From Escherichia sp. MOD1-EC7003 (GTDB taxonomy: Bacteria; Pseudomonadota; Gammaproteobacteria; Enterobacterales; Enterobacteriaceae), in contig NZ_PTRE01000069.1 in the NCBI RefSeq assembly GCF_002965065.1, positions 1 to 64,000 of the forward strand: a DNA stretch of 64,000 bases, in the 5' to 3' direction. The number at the start of each line of letters is the position of its first letter. Position 1 is the stretch's first letter. Made by a program: the position numbers and the translations under genes. Below, one piece after another: positions 10,969-20,578 of the stretch. The notes beneath the pieces were generated by a model. That model made no database searches. It was not told the origin of the DNA and was given only the letters and a program-made list of their open reading frames with translations.

Positions 10969-11189
10969 GCTTTCCTGTCCTCATCCAGTTCCTGTGGCGA
11001 ACTGGAAAATCCCGGTTCACGTAGCCGTGTTGTCGCACGGGGGGATCATTCACTGCTGTTAGTGCAGCGGTTTGCGATTGAACGGGATGCGTTCGTTCAC
11101 CCCAGTCACTCACTTATCGCCTTTTTGCAACTCGAATTATTTAGAGTATAGATGCCTGAGCTATTGCATGACATCAGGCATCGACTTGA
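10969..11189. other. Intergenic gap at the position of lhr
   Basis: K-12 carries lhr (a helicase gene of about 4.6 kb) here, downstream of and co-oriented with rnt. This stretch has no helicase motif in any frame that I can read. The minus strand contains GTGAGTGACTGGGGTGAACG, which resembles an extragenic sequence seen in several E. coli intergenic regions. The gene appears to have been lost or never present. Confidence 0.55.
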
Positions 11190-11837
11190 TTACACCTCTT
11201 CGGCGGCAGGCAGCGGCCAGCCTCCCAGACGTTTCCAGCGGTTGACGATTTCACAAAACAGCACAGCAGTGCGTTCGGTGTCGTACAGCGCGGAGTGCGC
11301 CTGGGCGCTGTCGAAGTCCATCCCCGCGGTCTGGCAAGCCTTTGACAATACGGTTTGTCCGAGTGCCAGCCCGGCCAGTGCAGCAGTGTCAAAAGTGGCG
11401 AAAGGGTGGAATGGATTACGTTTCAGTGAGGCGCGTTCTGCGGCAGCCATCATAAAGCTGTGATCGAAATTGGCATTGTGCGCCACCATAATGGCGCGGT
11501 TACAGTCGCTGGCTTTAATGCCTTTACGTACAACTTTAAAAATTTCGTGCAGCGCCTCGTATTCGCTGACCGCGCCGCGATCGGGATCGTTCGGGTCAAT
11601 GCCGTTGAAGGCGAGGGCCTCTGGCTGCAAATTTGCGCCGACAAACGGTTCGACGTGGAAATGTAATGTGGTGTCCGGCATCAGCCAGCCTTGTTCATCC
11701 ATTTTCAGGGTGATGGCGGCAATCTCAAGCAGCGCATCGGTTTTGGCGTTAAATCCGGCTGTTTCAACATCGATCACAACAGGATAAAAACCACGAAAAC
11801 GGTCGCACAGACCGGTAAGTTGAGCGTTATCGGACAT
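11190..11837 (-). CDS. rnt: Ribonuclease T
   Basis: RNase T is a 3'-5' exoribonuclease of the DEDD superfamily that trims the 3' ends of tRNAs and other stable RNAs. The 215-residue protein carries the three exonuclease motifs: [11 protein letters not shown] (Asp23 and Glu25), [11 protein letters not shown], and the HSALYD element with the last Asp and His. The length equals K-12. It follows gloA on the same strand with a gap of 102 bases. In K-12 it is co-transcribed with lhr, which is missing here, leaving rnt without its downstream partner. Confidence 0.97.
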   Translation of the reverse strand: MSDNAQLTGLCDRFRGFYPVVIDVETAGFNAKTDALLEIAAITLKMDEQGWLMPDTTLHFHVEPFVGANLQPEALAFNGIDPNDPDRGAVSEYEALHEIFKVVRKGIKASDCNRAIMVAHNANFDHSFMMAAAERASLKRNPFHPFATFDTAALAGLALGQTVLSKACQTAGMDFDSAQAHSALYDTERTAVLFCEIVNRWKRLGGWPLPAAEEV

Positions 11838-11939
11838 CTGATTCTCTTAATACGGATAAATTGCAGCGTGCATTATGACAAATATTACTTGTCGATGCAG
11901 TAAAGATGCGGGCGCGATGACTTCACGCCCGGCAGGAGA

Positions 11940-12347
11940 TTAGTTGCCCAGACCGCGACCGGCGTCTTTCTCTTCGATTAATTCAATTTTGTAACCGTCC
12001 GGATCTTCCACAAACGCGATAACCGTAGTGCCGCCTTTTACCGGACCCGCTTCACGGGTGACGTTACCCCCGTTTTGACGGATTCTTTCGCACGCTTCAG
12101 CGGCGTTATCAACGCTAAGCGCGATGTGACCATAAGCAGTGCCGAGTTCGTATTTATCCACGCCCCAGTTGTAGGTCAGCTCAATCACGGCTTCTTCGGT
12201 TTCCGGGCCGTAACCAACAAATGCCAGTGAGTATTTGTATTCCGGGTTTTCGCTGGTACGCAGCAGTTTCATGCCCAGTACTTTGGTATAAAAATCGATG
12301 GAGCGTTGCAGATCGCCAACGCGCAGCATGGTATGAAGAAGACGCAT
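11940..12347 (-). CDS. gloA: Lactoylglutathione lyase (glyoxalase I)
   Basis: Glyoxalase I converts the hemithioacetal of methylglyoxal and glutathione to S-lactoylglutathione. The 135-residue protein has the metal ligands (nickel in E. coli) His5 in [10 protein letters not shown], Glu56 in [10 protein letters not shown], His74 in [10 protein letters not shown] and Glu122 in YKIELIEEK. It lies 80 bases downstream of nemA on the same strand. In K-12 nemRA-gloA form a NemR-controlled electrophile-detoxification operon, and the spacing here supports the same. Confidence 0.98.
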   Translation of the reverse strand: MRLLHTMLRVGDLQRSIDFYTKVLGMKLLRTSENPEYKYSLAFVGYGPETEEAVIELTYNWGVDKYELGTAYGHIALSVDNAAEACERIRQNGGNVTREAGPVKGGTTVIAFVEDPDGYKIELIEEKDAGRGLGN

Positions 12348-12427
12348 CTTTATATCCTCAAAATGGCTAACAGATTCAGAATGTTGTTTTAGTATAGCGG
12401 CGGCTTTGCGCCGCTCGCAATGTTCGA

Positions 12428-13525
12428 TTACAGCGTCGGGTAATCAGTATAGCCCTGCGCACCGCCCCCATAAAAACTTTCAGCATGCTGTGGGTTAAGC
12501 TCGGCTTTACGCTGCAAACGGGCAACCAGATCCGGGTTCGCAATCCAGTCACGACCAAATGCCACGGCATCAATTAACCCTTTGCCTATCAGCGTTTCGG
12601 CTTTTTCTACCGTGTATGCACCTGCGCCGATAATCGGACCGTGGAAACGGGCGCGTACTTTTTCGCGGAATGCATCAGTATACGGTTCACCTCCCGCCCA
12701 ATCCGGTTCGGACATATGCAGATAAGCAATGCCGCGTTTACCCAGTTGTTCAATTAGATACAGTGCATCGGCTTCTTCATTTGGGCCATTATCCGTGTTC
12801 TGGAAAGTACCGATTGGCGAAATGCGAATGCCAATGCGATCGGCACCCCATTCTTCAATTCCGGCATCGACCACTTCCAGCACCAGACGTGCGCGATTTT
12901 CCACGCTGCCGCCGTACCGATCGGTACGATGGTTCGATGAAGGCGAAAGAAACTGATGCAGCAAATAACCGTGAGCGGAGTGGAGCTCCACCAGATCAAA
13001 CCCGGCTTCACGAGCGTTAGCAATGGCCTGACGGAAATCGTTGACGATACCCGGAATCTCTTCCAGTTCAAGCGCACGTGGCATGGAGGTTTCAACGCGG
13101 ATCGCCTGACCATTTTCATCGCGCAGAGAAGTGCGTGTTCCCGCGCTAAGTGCAGAAGGCGCTACCGGTGCCTGACCGCCAGGTTGCAGGCTGGCGTGAG
13201 AAATGCGCCCGGTGTGCCACAGCTGCACGGCCATATGACCATTTTCAGCATGAACGCCAGCGGTGATTTTTTTCCATGCGGCAATTTGCTCCGGGCTATG
13301 GATGCCAGGCGCGCCTGCATATCCTTTTGCCTGGGCAGAAATTTGTGTGGCTTCGCTAATAATCAAACCGGCACTGGCACGTTGGCGATAGTACTCTGCC
13401 ATCAACGGGGTAGGGATGTCACCCGGTTCAATACTGCGCAGACGCGTCAGCGGTGCCATAAAAATACGGTTTGCCGCCGTGATCGCGCCCACTTTCAGTG
13501 GGGAATACAGTTTTTCAGATGACAT
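12428..13525 (-). CDS. nemA: N-ethylmaleimide reductase, Old Yellow Enzyme family
   Basis: NemA is an FMN-dependent, NADPH-using ene-reductase that reduces electrophiles such as N-ethylmaleimide, nitrate esters and nitroaromatics, and helps defend against bleach and methylglyoxal. The 365-residue TIM-barrel protein begins [20 protein letters not shown]. It has the family motifs [32 protein letters not shown] and the phosphate-binding [11 protein letters not shown]. It lies 36 bases downstream of nemR, so the two are very likely one transcript. Confidence 0.97.
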   Translation of the reverse strand: MSSEKLYSPLKVGAITAANRIFMAPLTRLRSIEPGDIPTPLMAEYYRQRASAGLIISEATQISAQAKGYAGAPGIHSPEQIAAWKKITAGVHAENGHMAVQLWHTGRISHASLQPGGQAPVAPSALSAGTRTSLRDENGQAIRVETSMPRALELEEIPGIVNDFRQAIANAREAGFDLVELHSAHGYLLHQFLSPSSNHRTDRYGGSVENRARLVLEVVDAGIEEWGADRIGIRISPIGTFQNTDNGPNEEADALYLIEQLGKRGIAYLHMSEPDWAGGEPYTDAFREKVRARFHGPIIGAGAYTVEKAETLIGKGLIDAVAFGRDWIANPDLVARLQRKAELNPQHAESFYGGGAQGYTDYPTL

Positions 13526-13561
13526 AAAGGCTCCCGTTCGTCTGGTGATAAAAAATGCCTG

Positions 13562-14161
13562 CTAAGCGGCAGGCGTCGCAATAATGGTTTTTACATGGGC
13601 CAGCGCGTTTTCCAGTGGCTCGAAACTGCGCGAAATTTTGGCCTGCAGATTCGCGCCCAGCCACAGTGCGTAAAGCACTTGTGCCTGTTGCAGCGGTTCG
13701 CCACAAAAGGTTAAACAATGGTTCTCACGGCCATTTTCCAGCGCCTGAGAGAGCAGTGCGATCACGCCGCGAGCACCGTTATCCATCGCATTGCGCATAT
13801 CTTCTGACAGATCGCACACTTCAGCAGAGAGTTTTACTGTCAGGCAACCACTGATGGTTCCATGTTGGCAAAACTGATTCAGCGTCTGCTGGTAATAAGC
13901 CAGTATGCGGTCGCGGTAGTTACCTTCGCTGGATTGCAGCAACTCTGCCAGTCGCTGGTGATATGCCGCGAAATGGCGCTCAAGCATGGCAACGCCAAAC
14001 GCTTCTTTAGAGCGAAAGTAGTGATAGAAGGACCCTTTCGGCACTTCAGCGGTTTTTAGTAATTCGCTTAATCCCATCCCGGTGAATCCACGTTGCAGAC
14101 AAAGTTGCTCACCCGTCGCCAGGAGATGTTCGCGAGTATCATGTTCGGTGTGTTTGTTCAT
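13562..14161 (-). CDS. nemR: TetR-family electrophile/bleach sensor NemR
   Basis: NemR represses nemRA-gloA until electrophiles or hypochlorous acid modify its cysteines. The 199-residue protein has a TetR helix-turn-helix at about residues 28-50 (GMGLSELLKTAEVPKGSFYHYFRSK). Cys106 (TISGCLTV) and Cys116 (AEVCDLS) are present at the positions known for redox sensing in K-12, together with Cys21, Cys98 and Cys153 or a nearby residue. Its operator lies 15 bases upstream of the start codon. Confidence 0.97.
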   Translation of the reverse strand: MNKHTEHDTREHLLATGEQLCLQRGFTGMGLSELLKTAEVPKGSFYHYFRSKEAFGVAMLERHFAAYHQRLAELLQSSEGNYRDRILAYYQQTLNQFCQHGTISGCLTVKLSAEVCDLSEDMRNAMDNGARGVIALLSQALENGRENHCLTFCGEPLQQAQVLYALWLGANLQAKISRSFEPLENALAHVKTIIATPAA

Positions 14162-14175
14162 GTGTTGGAGTGTAG

Positions 14176-14191
14176 TAGACCAGTCGGTCTA
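14176..14191. promoter_or_regulatory. NemR operator
   Basis: TAGACCAGTCGGTCTA has perfectly complementary outer six bases (TAGACC and GGTCTA) around a four-base centre. This is the NemR box of K-12, at the nemR promoter between nemR and ydhL. Confidence 0.88.
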
Positions 14192-14262
14192 GCGCAAGCA
14201 AAGTTGCTACTTTGGACATTAACAGCTTCAATAATGGTAATAATCTTATCGGAGGGGGCGAG

Positions 14263-14502
14263 GTGGCAGAGCAATTAGAGTTCTTTCCCGTCCAGAGCCC
14301 GTGCCGGGGAATTTGCCAGTCTGATGAACGCGGATTTTGTCGCGGCTGTTTTCGTAGCCGGAATGAGCGTTTTAACTGGAATAAAATGAGCGATGGCGAA
14401 AAACAAGAGGTGCTACGCCTTTGTCGGCAACGATTAATGCGCAAATTACGTGCAAATAAGCCAGCGTCATCAGACGAACCAGAGCAGCCATCACTCTTTT
14501 GA
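14263..14502 (+). CDS. ydhL: DUF1289 cysteine-rich protein YdhL
   Basis: The 79-residue protein begins at a GTG codon preceded by a very strong GGAGGGGGCGAG ribosome-binding sequence, which decides the start over longer frames. A cysteine cluster (SPCRGICQSDERGFCRGCFRS) near residues 13-31 is the DUF1289 signature and could bind a metal or Fe-S cluster. That binding is inferred. The gene is divergent from nemR and sits close to ydhF. The product's role is unknown. Confidence 0.9.
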   Translation: MAEQLEFFPVQSPCRGICQSDERGFCRGCFRSRNERFNWNKMSDGEKQEVLRLCRQRLMRKLRANKPASSDEPEQPSLF

Positions 14503-14550
14503 GCATAATCTTGCGTATACTCCTCTCATATCTGATAAGAGGAAGTGATT

Positions 14551-15447
14551 ATGGTTCAGCGTATTACTATTGCGCCGCAAGGCCCGGAGTTTTCCCGTTT
14601 TGTGATGGGCTACTGGCGACTGATGGACTGGAATATGTCTGCCCGCCAGCTGGTCAGTTTTATTGAAGAGCATCTGGATCTCGGTGTGACCACAGTGGAC
14701 CATGCTGATATTTATGGTGGCTACCAGTGTGAAGCGGCGTTTGGTGAGGCGTTGAAACTGGCACCTCACCTGCGTGAGCGGATGGAAATTGTCAGTAAAT
14801 GCGGTATCGCGACGACCGCGCGTGAAGAAAACGTCATTGGTCATTACATCACTGACCGCGATCACATCATTAAGAGCGCCGAACAGTCGCTGATTAATCT
14901 CGCGACCGATCATCTGGATCTGCTGTTAATTCATCGCCCCGACCCGTTAATGGATGCCGATGAAGTAGCAGACGCGTTTAAACAACTGCATCAGAGCGGC
15001 AAAGTGCGCTATTTTGGCGTATCGAACTTTACGCCTGCGCAATTTGCCCTGTTGCAATCACGCCTGCCGTTTATCCTTGCCACTAATCAGGTGGAAATAT
15101 CCCCGGTGCATCAGCCATTACTGCTGGATGGCACGCTCGACCAACTGCAACAACTGCGTGTTCGTCCGATGGCGTGGTCCTGCCTTGGTGGTGGTCGTCT
15201 GTTTAATGATGATTATTTCCAGCCGCTGCGTGATGAACTGGCTGTAGTGGCAGAGGAGTTAAACGCGGGCTCGATTGAACAGGTGGTTTACGCCTGGGTA
15301 TTACGTTTACCGTCGCAGCCGCTGCCAATAATCGGCTCCGGCAAAATTGAGCGCGTGCGGGCAGCTGTCGAAGCGGAAGCACTGAAAATGACTCCTCAAC
15401 AATGGTTTCGTATCCGGAAAGCGGCATTGGGTTACGACGTACCGTAA
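14551..15447 (+). CDS. ydhF: Aldo/keto reductase-family oxidoreductase YdhF
   Basis: This 298-residue TIM-barrel aldo/keto reductase has family motifs including DHADIYGGYQCE with the catalytic Tyr, KCGIATT with the Lys, LLLIHRPDPL with the His, and a C-terminal NADPH-binding IIGSGKIERVRAA. The ATG at 14551 follows AAGAGGAAG at good spacing, so I prefer it to a GTG two codons earlier. The substrate is unknown. It lies 48 bases after ydhL and may share its transcript. Confidence 0.94.
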   Translation: MVQRITIAPQGPEFSRFVMGYWRLMDWNMSARQLVSFIEEHLDLGVTTVDHADIYGGYQCEAAFGEALKLAPHLRERMEIVSKCGIATTAREENVIGHYITDRDHIIKSAEQSLINLATDHLDLLLIHRPDPLMDADEVADAFKQLHQSGKVRYFGVSNFTPAQFALLQSRLPFILATNQVEISPVHQPLLLDGTLDQLQQLRVRPMAWSCLGGGRLFNDDYFQPLRDELAVVAEELNAGSIEQVVYAWVLRLPSQPLPIIGSGKIERVRAAVEAEALKMTPQQWFRIRKAALGYDVP

Positions 15448-15527
15448 GCACTTTTAGGAATAGCCGCCGTTCAAAAATGTGTCACTGGTTTACACTTATT
15501 CAGGAATGCACAATGAACGGAGGTCCT

Positions 15528-16049
15528 ATGAAACGTTTTAGTCTGGCCATTCTGGCGTTGGTTGTTGCGACCGGCGCACAAGCTGCCAGTGAAAAAGTCG
15601 AGATGAACCTCGTCACGTCGCAAGGGGTTGGGCAGTCAATTGGTCGCGTCACCATTACTGAAACCGATAAAGGTCTGGCGTTTTCGCCCGATCTGAAAGC
15701 ATTACCTCCCGGTGAACATGGCTTCCATATCCATGCCAAAGGAAGTTGCCAGCCAGCCACCAAAGATGGCAAAGCCACTGCGGCAGAATCCGCAGGCGGG
15801 CATCTTGATCCACAAAATACCGGTAAGCATGAAGGGCCTGAAGGTGCCGGACATTTAGGCGATCTGCCTGCGCTGGTAGTCAATAATGACGGCAAAGCTA
15901 CTGATGCCGTCATCGCACCTCGCTTGAAATCACTTGATGAAATCAAAGACAAGGCGCTGATGGTCCACGTTGGCGGCGATAATATGTCTGATCAACCTAA
16001 ACCGCTGGGCGGTGGCGGTGAACGCTATGCCTGTGGTGTGATTAAGTAA
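15528..16049 (+). CDS. sodC: Periplasmic Cu,Zn superoxide dismutase
   Basis: SodC dismutates superoxide in the periplasm. The 173-residue precursor has a signal peptide cleaved after ATGAQA (residues 1-19). Copper and zinc ligands fall in EHGFHIHAKGSC, GGHLDPQNTGKHEGPEGAGHLGD and LMVHVGGDN, and the C-terminal GGGGERYACGVIK closes the conserved disulfide. The ATG at 15528 follows a strong GGAGGTCCT site, so the longer upstream frame is not used. It abuts ydhK tail-to-tail with no spacer. Confidence 0.97.
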   Translation: MKRFSLAILALVVATGAQAASEKVEMNLVTSQGVGQSIGRVTITETDKGLAFSPDLKALPPGEHGFHIHAKGSCQPATKDGKATAAESAGGHLDPQNTGKHEGPEGAGHLGDLPALVVNNDGKATDAVIAPRLKSLDEIKDKALMVHVGGDNMSDQPKPLGGGGERYACGVIK

Positions 16050-18062
16050 TTAAGAGGCCAGCGTACCTTGCGGCGGTGCTTGCTCAAGTTGCGAAAGCGA
16101 GCAGTACAGCCGCCACACAATTGCCGCCAGCTCACGGGCGGCAGGTTGATGATGACGGGCAAGGCTGTCGCAAATCCGCTGTAATTCTTCAAGTGTGGCC
16201 GCCAGTGATTTTTGCTGAACGCCACGCTCACTCATCACTCCCCGCAACAGTGAAATACAGTTATCCCGTACTCGCGATAACGGATCGGAACGCGATTCCC
16301 AGTCGCGTAATTGCCAGACAACATGAGAACAGTTCAGCAGCACGACCCCCCAGCGTAATAACCAACGGCGAGCCAGCGCATCCTGGCTGTTACTCAACTG
16401 ACTGACGTGATGATAAGTGAGCGATTCAAATTCGCTTTCACTCAGTGTTGGATGGCGGCTTAGCTGATCGACAAAATCCCGGCGCAGTGCGCGAATATGA
16501 CGACGGCTTTTACGAGCATCCGACCCTGGACGCAAAATGGCGAACGCTAACCACGCCAACGCTACGCCAACGATTTTTGCCAGATTATCGTTAAGAAAAT
16601 CAGCAAAATCATACACCGGGGGATTAGTGACAGCGATGAACGAACCCATAAAAACAATCAGTTGTCCCCACAATGCGGCAAGTTTTGGCATCTGCAATTT
16701 AAGAAGCTGCATCGTCGCCAGCAGGGGGAAGAGAAACAGCAAAAATTGCCACAGATCGCTAATCTGTACCATCAAACCGAACTTAATCACAAAGCTAAAT
16801 AGCGAAAGTAATACCAGCGTGCGCAACAGCAGCGACAACGACTTAAACGGTGCCGCGACGGCAGAGTAGATTACGCAGCCAATTGCTGCCAGCGTTAATG
16901 CGTTGGCACCTGCATCCCATTGCGCGGCAATACTCCATGCGCCAATCATCATCAACGTACAAAATGTACGCAGCCCGCTCCACATAGCTTCGGCGTTATC
17001 GGTATGACGTGCCAGGCCGGAAGTCAGGGGGAATCTGGCATGATCATCTACGCCGCTTTGCAGACAATGTAATTCCTGACTACTTTGCAGATAAAGGCGG
17101 CAAAAATAACGTAGTCGCTGCCAGAAGGCGACGTGTCGGTAGTCGGCGTCGTTGGACGGGCGTAGCGGGGCGATAATACGTGCGACGGTGTAAAAATCTG
17201 TTTGCGAACGGGTGAGCACCGTCAGCAACTGTTCGAGAATTTCTCGTGTAGTACCCGGCGGTGAGGGCCAGTTAAGCAACATACGTCGCAGGCTGGAGAT
17301 GACGCTGGTCATACGTAATTGCTGGTGGAGCAGCGCATTAAGGCGCGCGTTTTGCTGGCGAAAACGATAGTGGCTCCAGAAAGCCTGAATACGCAGCAAA
17401 TTCATAGTCAGTATCTGCCCAATCACCCCTTCATGTGCTGCGCGAATAGCATCGGTTGTTTCAGGCTGCCAGAGCAAACTGGCATGTTCCAGTAATCGGG
17501 CGTGCATGTTTTTCAATGCGGTTAAAAGGGCCGTAGCATCGGAACTGCTCGGCAGGATCATCATCATCATGCCGCCGCACAAAATACCGACTATCACCTC
17601 GCAAACGCGCGCCTGAGCGATATCCCACAGCTGGCTGGCTTCAGTAATATTAACCATCGGAAAGGCGATAATGGCAGCCGTGTAGCCCGCCAGTTGAAAT
17701 GCATACGCGACGTTATTCGTGAAGTGCGCACAGGCCCAGGTACAAAAACCAAGCCAGGCCGACATGCTCAATAGAAAAAACCACGGCTCATTGAGCGTAT
17801 GTCCGGCAAGAAGCAATGCCGCGATGGCGCCCAGTAAACTGCCAGCAATACGTCCGAGGCTTTTGCTGATGACACCGCCAACGGTGGGAAAGCTAACCAC
17901 TGCAGCCGAGGTCATCGCCCAATAGGGTTCATCCAGATTCAAATAATAGGTAATCGTCAGCGCCAGACACATGGCAAGGGTATTGCGTAACGCATAACGC
18001 CATTGCGCCAGCGTGGCCCTGAACCAGGGCAAGTTGCGCAAGGACCATGACGATGCGTTCAT
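16050..18062 (-). CDS. ydhK: FUSC/AaeB-like inner-membrane transporter YdhK
   Basis: The 670-residue protein belongs to the fusaric-acid-resistance (FUSC, AaeB/PET) family. It has two membrane blocks of about six helices, near residues 20-170 and 370-510, each followed by a cytoplasmic helical domain. It is the last gene of ydhI-ydhJ-ydhK and overlaps the ydhJ stop by one base. With the HlyD-like YdhJ it probably forms an efflux system for aromatic or other organic acids. The substrate is unknown. Confidence 0.93.
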   Translation of the reverse strand: MNASSWSLRNLPWFRATLAQWRYALRNTLAMCLALTITYYLNLDEPYWAMTSAAVVSFPTVGGVISKSLGRIAGSLLGAIAALLLAGHTLNEPWFFLLSMSAWLGFCTWACAHFTNNVAYAFQLAGYTAAIIAFPMVNITEASQLWDIAQARVCEVIVGILCGGMMMMILPSSSDATALLTALKNMHARLLEHASLLWQPETTDAIRAAHEGVIGQILTMNLLRIQAFWSHYRFRQQNARLNALLHQQLRMTSVISSLRRMLLNWPSPPGTTREILEQLLTVLTRSQTDFYTVARIIAPLRPSNDADYRHVAFWQRLRYFCRLYLQSSQELHCLQSGVDDHARFPLTSGLARHTDNAEAMWSGLRTFCTLMMIGAWSIAAQWDAGANALTLAAIGCVIYSAVAAPFKSLSLLLRTLVLLSLFSFVIKFGLMVQISDLWQFLLFLFPLLATMQLLKLQMPKLAALWGQLIVFMGSFIAVTNPPVYDFADFLNDNLAKIVGVALAWLAFAILRPGSDARKSRRHIRALRRDFVDQLSRHPTLSESEFESLTYHHVSQLSNSQDALARRWLLRWGVVLLNCSHVVWQLRDWESRSDPLSRVRDNCISLLRGVMSERGVQQKSLAATLEELQRICDSLARHHQPAARELAAIVWRLYCSLSQLEQAPPQGTLAS

Positions 18063-18919
18063 TATTGACCTACGGCAATGCTACAGGTGGTGCCCGACAC
18101 CAACATGACATCGCTTGGGACGTTATTCAGCGCAAAGCGGACGGGAACGCGTTGGGCGAGGCGAACCCAGGGGACATTAGGTTTCACATCCGGAATCAGA
18201 CTGGAATCACTTTCAACGCTCTGATCATAAATCGCCCGACCGATACTGGAAACGTGACCCTGTAACTTTTTGTTGTCGCTATAGAGGGTAATTTGTGCTG
18301 GTGCTCCTTCGCGGATATGGCGCAATTTGGTTTCTTCAAAATAACCAATGACGTAAAAGGAGTGGCTGTCGACAAGAGCAAACAGCGGTTTTCCGGTCTC
18401 AGCGTAGTCGCCGATGCGGGTCGTGAGATTAGTTATCCATCCACTCACCGGGGCGCGGATTTCCGTTTGCGCCAGTTGCCATTGCGCCTGTTTAAGCGTC
18501 GCCTGTGCGGCATCAACACTGGCCTGCATCGCTTTAACATTGAGGTTCGCGGTATCGAGTTCTTCGGCAGAGATAAAATTTTGTGAGAGATGACGACGAC
18601 GGTTCGCTTCGTTATTGGCTTTGGCAAGGTCAGATTGCGCTTTAGCCAGCTGAGCCTGTGCGTTCAACTCGGCGATCTGAAAGGGGGTTTTATCGATCGT
18701 AAGCAGAAGATCACCCGCGTTAACCAACTGGTTGTCTTTTATATTCAGCTCAACAATACGTCCTGGCACCTGTGGCGTGACTGAAACCTGTTCTGCGCGT
18801 ATTTTCCCGTCGCGTGTCCATGGAGACTGCATGTAATAATTCCATAGCCACCATCCGGCAAGAACCGCAACGACCGCTACAATGATTGTTGATAAATACT
18901 TAATTGTTTTTATTGACAT
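18062..18919 (-). CDS. ydhJ: HlyD-family membrane fusion protein YdhJ
   Basis: The 285-residue periplasmic adaptor has one N-terminal membrane anchor (residues about 8-28). It is followed by a biotinyl-lipoyl-like half motif ([12 protein letters not shown]), a helical hairpin around residues 80-140, and the second half ([15 protein letters not shown]). It is like AaeA and EmrA. The start at 18919 gives the family N-terminus [12 protein letters not shown]; a longer frame reads into ydhI and lacks a matching start. It is flanked by DUF1656 protein YdhI and transporter YdhK. Confidence 0.93.
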   Translation of the reverse strand: MSIKTIKYLSTIIVAVVAVLAGWWLWNYYMQSPWTRDGKIRAEQVSVTPQVPGRIVELNIKDNQLVNAGDLLLTIDKTPFQIAELNAQAQLAKAQSDLAKANNEANRRRHLSQNFISAEELDTANLNVKAMQASVDAAQATLKQAQWQLAQTEIRAPVSGWITNLTTRIGDYAETGKPLFALVDSHSFYVIGYFEETKLRHIREGAPAQITLYSDNKKLQGHVSSIGRAIYDQSVESDSSLIPDVKPNVPWVRLAQRVPVRFALNNVPSDVMLVSGTTCSIAVGQ

Positions 18920-18921
18920 AG

Positions 18922-19158
18922 TTACCACGCAATTAGTATTGCCAGAGCAAGGCAAACGCAAATCGCAAACAGCGATAAATCCATTAACAAGGGATGCCAG
19001 ATGTCACCGGCGTAAATCCAGCCACGAAGCAGGCGGTGTACAACAAGCCAGATGACGAATCCAAACGCGAAGGCTTTGAAAAACGGAGGAAAGTAGACGG
19101 ACGCACCGAACACCAGATCTTGTAAGGGCAATCCTGTTGCATTGAGCATAAACTTCAC
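18922..19158 (-). CDS. ydhI: DUF1656 inner-membrane protein YdhI
   Basis: The 78-residue protein has two hydrophobic helices (around residues 22-42 and 58-77). It belongs to the DUF1656 family, which is nearly always found with AaeA/AaeB-type efflux genes and is similar in role to AaeX. It is the first gene of ydhIJK, two bases before ydhJ, and is divergent from slyA. Its function is unknown; it may help assemble the efflux pair. Confidence 0.9.
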
Positions 19159-19357
19159 AAATTAGATCCTTTACGACCGAATATATTGCGTTAGATTAAT
19201 AAATACTCTTTAGGTGCGAAAAATTTACGCGCAATCGCTGAAAAATATGTCTGACGGTAACCAAATGCAGCAATACATTTGTTTTAGCAATACAATTGCT
19301 GCACACTATTCTAAAAGTCGCATAATATCTTAGCAAGCTAATTATAAGGAGATGAAA
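19159..19357. promoter_or_regulatory. Divergent promoter region ydhI-slyA
   Basis: An AT-rich gap of about 199 bases carries the promoters of slyA (rightward) and ydhIJK (leftward). Short inverted TTAGC/GCTAA and GCAATACATTTG/AATTGCTGC-like repeats near 19267-19305 resemble SlyA-type AT-rich palindromes. In K-12 SlyA represses its own gene. No exact site is claimed. Confidence 0.5.
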
Positions 19358-19792
19358 TTGGAATCGCCACTAGGTTCTGATCTGGCACGGTTGGTGCGCA
19401 TATGGCGTGCTCTGATAGACCATCGCCTGAAACCGCTGGAGTTAACACAAACCCATTGGGTTACGTTGCACAATATCCATCAGTTACCTCCAGACCAGTC
19501 GCAAATTCAACTGGCAAAAGCGATTGGCATCGAGCAGCCATCACTGGTCCGTACTTTGGATCAACTGGAAGAAAAAGGGTTAATTTCGCGTCAAACGTGT
19601 GCAAGCGATCGTCGGGCCAAACGTATTAAATTGACGGAGAAGGCAGAGCCACTGATCAGCGAAATGGAAGCTGTTATTAACAAAACCCGCGCGGAAATTT
19701 TACATGGCATCTCCGCAGAGGAACTGGAACAACTGATTAAGCTCATCGCCAAACTTGAGCATAATATCATTGAGTTACAGGCCAAAGGGTGA
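19358..19792 (+). CDS. slyA: MarR-family transcription regulator SlyA
   Basis: SlyA is a dimeric winged-helix regulator that mainly counters H-NS silencing, for example of hlyE and capsule genes, and binds small aromatic ligands. The 144-residue protein contains the MarR fold with recognition region [21 protein letters not shown] near residues 49-70 and the wing [14 protein letters not shown] take TTG at 19358 as the start: the AAGGAG site is six bases before it, whereas the ATG two codons earlier touches the Shine-Dalgarno sequence. K-12 slyA also uses TTG. Confidence 0.95.
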
Positions 19793-19803
19793 AGTGAAGG
19801 GGG

Positions 19804-19829
19804 CGAGTGGTCAGTAACCTGACCACTCG
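19804..19829. terminator. Bidirectional terminator slyA/slyB
   Basis: CGAGTGGTCA and TGACCACTCG form a perfect ten-base stem with a six-base loop between the convergent genes, followed on the plus strand by CAAACTTTTT. Confidence 0.85.
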
Positions 19830-19837
19830 CAAACTTT

Positions 19838-20305
19838 TTAGCGCGGGGAAACGGTCACCTGGCTGCCGTTGCTGGCCAGTACGACACGTTGTCCTGGAGA
19901 GAAACGAGAGTTGCCTTGTTTCTGTACCACCATGATGGTGTTGCCATCGTCTTTACGAATTTCGAGCTCGACACCCTGCGTTTTGTTCATTGCACTCTGT
20001 ATGCCCTGACCGGCTACACCACCTGCGACAGCGCCTGCGGCAGTCGCCAGAGAACGCCCGGTCCCGCCACCAACAGTATTCCCCAGGAAACCACCAAGAA
20101 CAGCACCGCCAATTGCGCCGATAACGTTGGAATCATCACCGCCCTGAATCTGTACCGGACGTACGTTAACGATGGTGCCATAGCTGACATTCTGTACTTG
20201 TTTCGCTTCAGAAGCGGTATAAACATCCCCTGACAGAGTGTCGTTATTAACACAACCGACAAGAGACAGACCTACCATTGAAACAACCAACACGCGTTTA
20301 ATCAT
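19838..20305 (-). CDS. slyB: Outer-membrane lipoprotein SlyB
   Basis: The 155-residue lipoprotein has a signal peptide and lipobox ending LVGC (Cys18). A glycine-zipper stretch (GAIGGAVLGGFLGNTVGGG and GAVAGGVAGQG) spans about residues 64-105, followed by a small C-terminal beta domain with a Q-R-V-V-L core. SlyB belongs to the PhoPQ regulon and forms ring-shaped nanodomains that stabilise outer-membrane proteins under stress. It is convergent with slyA despite the shared name; the two are not functionally linked. Confidence 0.95.
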   Translation of the reverse strand: MIKRVLVVSMVGLSLVGCVNNDTLSGDVYTASEAKQVQNVSYGTIVNVRPVQIQGGDDSNVIGAIGGAVLGGFLGNTVGGGTGRSLATAAGAVAGGVAGQGIQSAMNKTQGVELEIRKDDGNTIMVVQKQGNSRFSPGQRVVLASNGSQVTVSPR

Positions 20306-20578
20306 TGAAAAATCTCCTGTTCACCATGAAACGCCACGCAAGCATCCCTCATGGTCAAAGTATATGGCATATGTGAATCCATGGTTACATGTTCTACCAA
20401 ATATGAGCAAATCATAATGAAAGTAGGATCAACCAATTATAAACAAAACATTCATGATTATTATTGATTTTAAGATAATGTTTTACTACCAACGGTAAAA
20501 ATCGGTCATTCCGCATGGTATTCACGAAAAGTTTATGTTTGAGTGGAGCGCAAACATCAGATTGAAAAAGGATGAACT

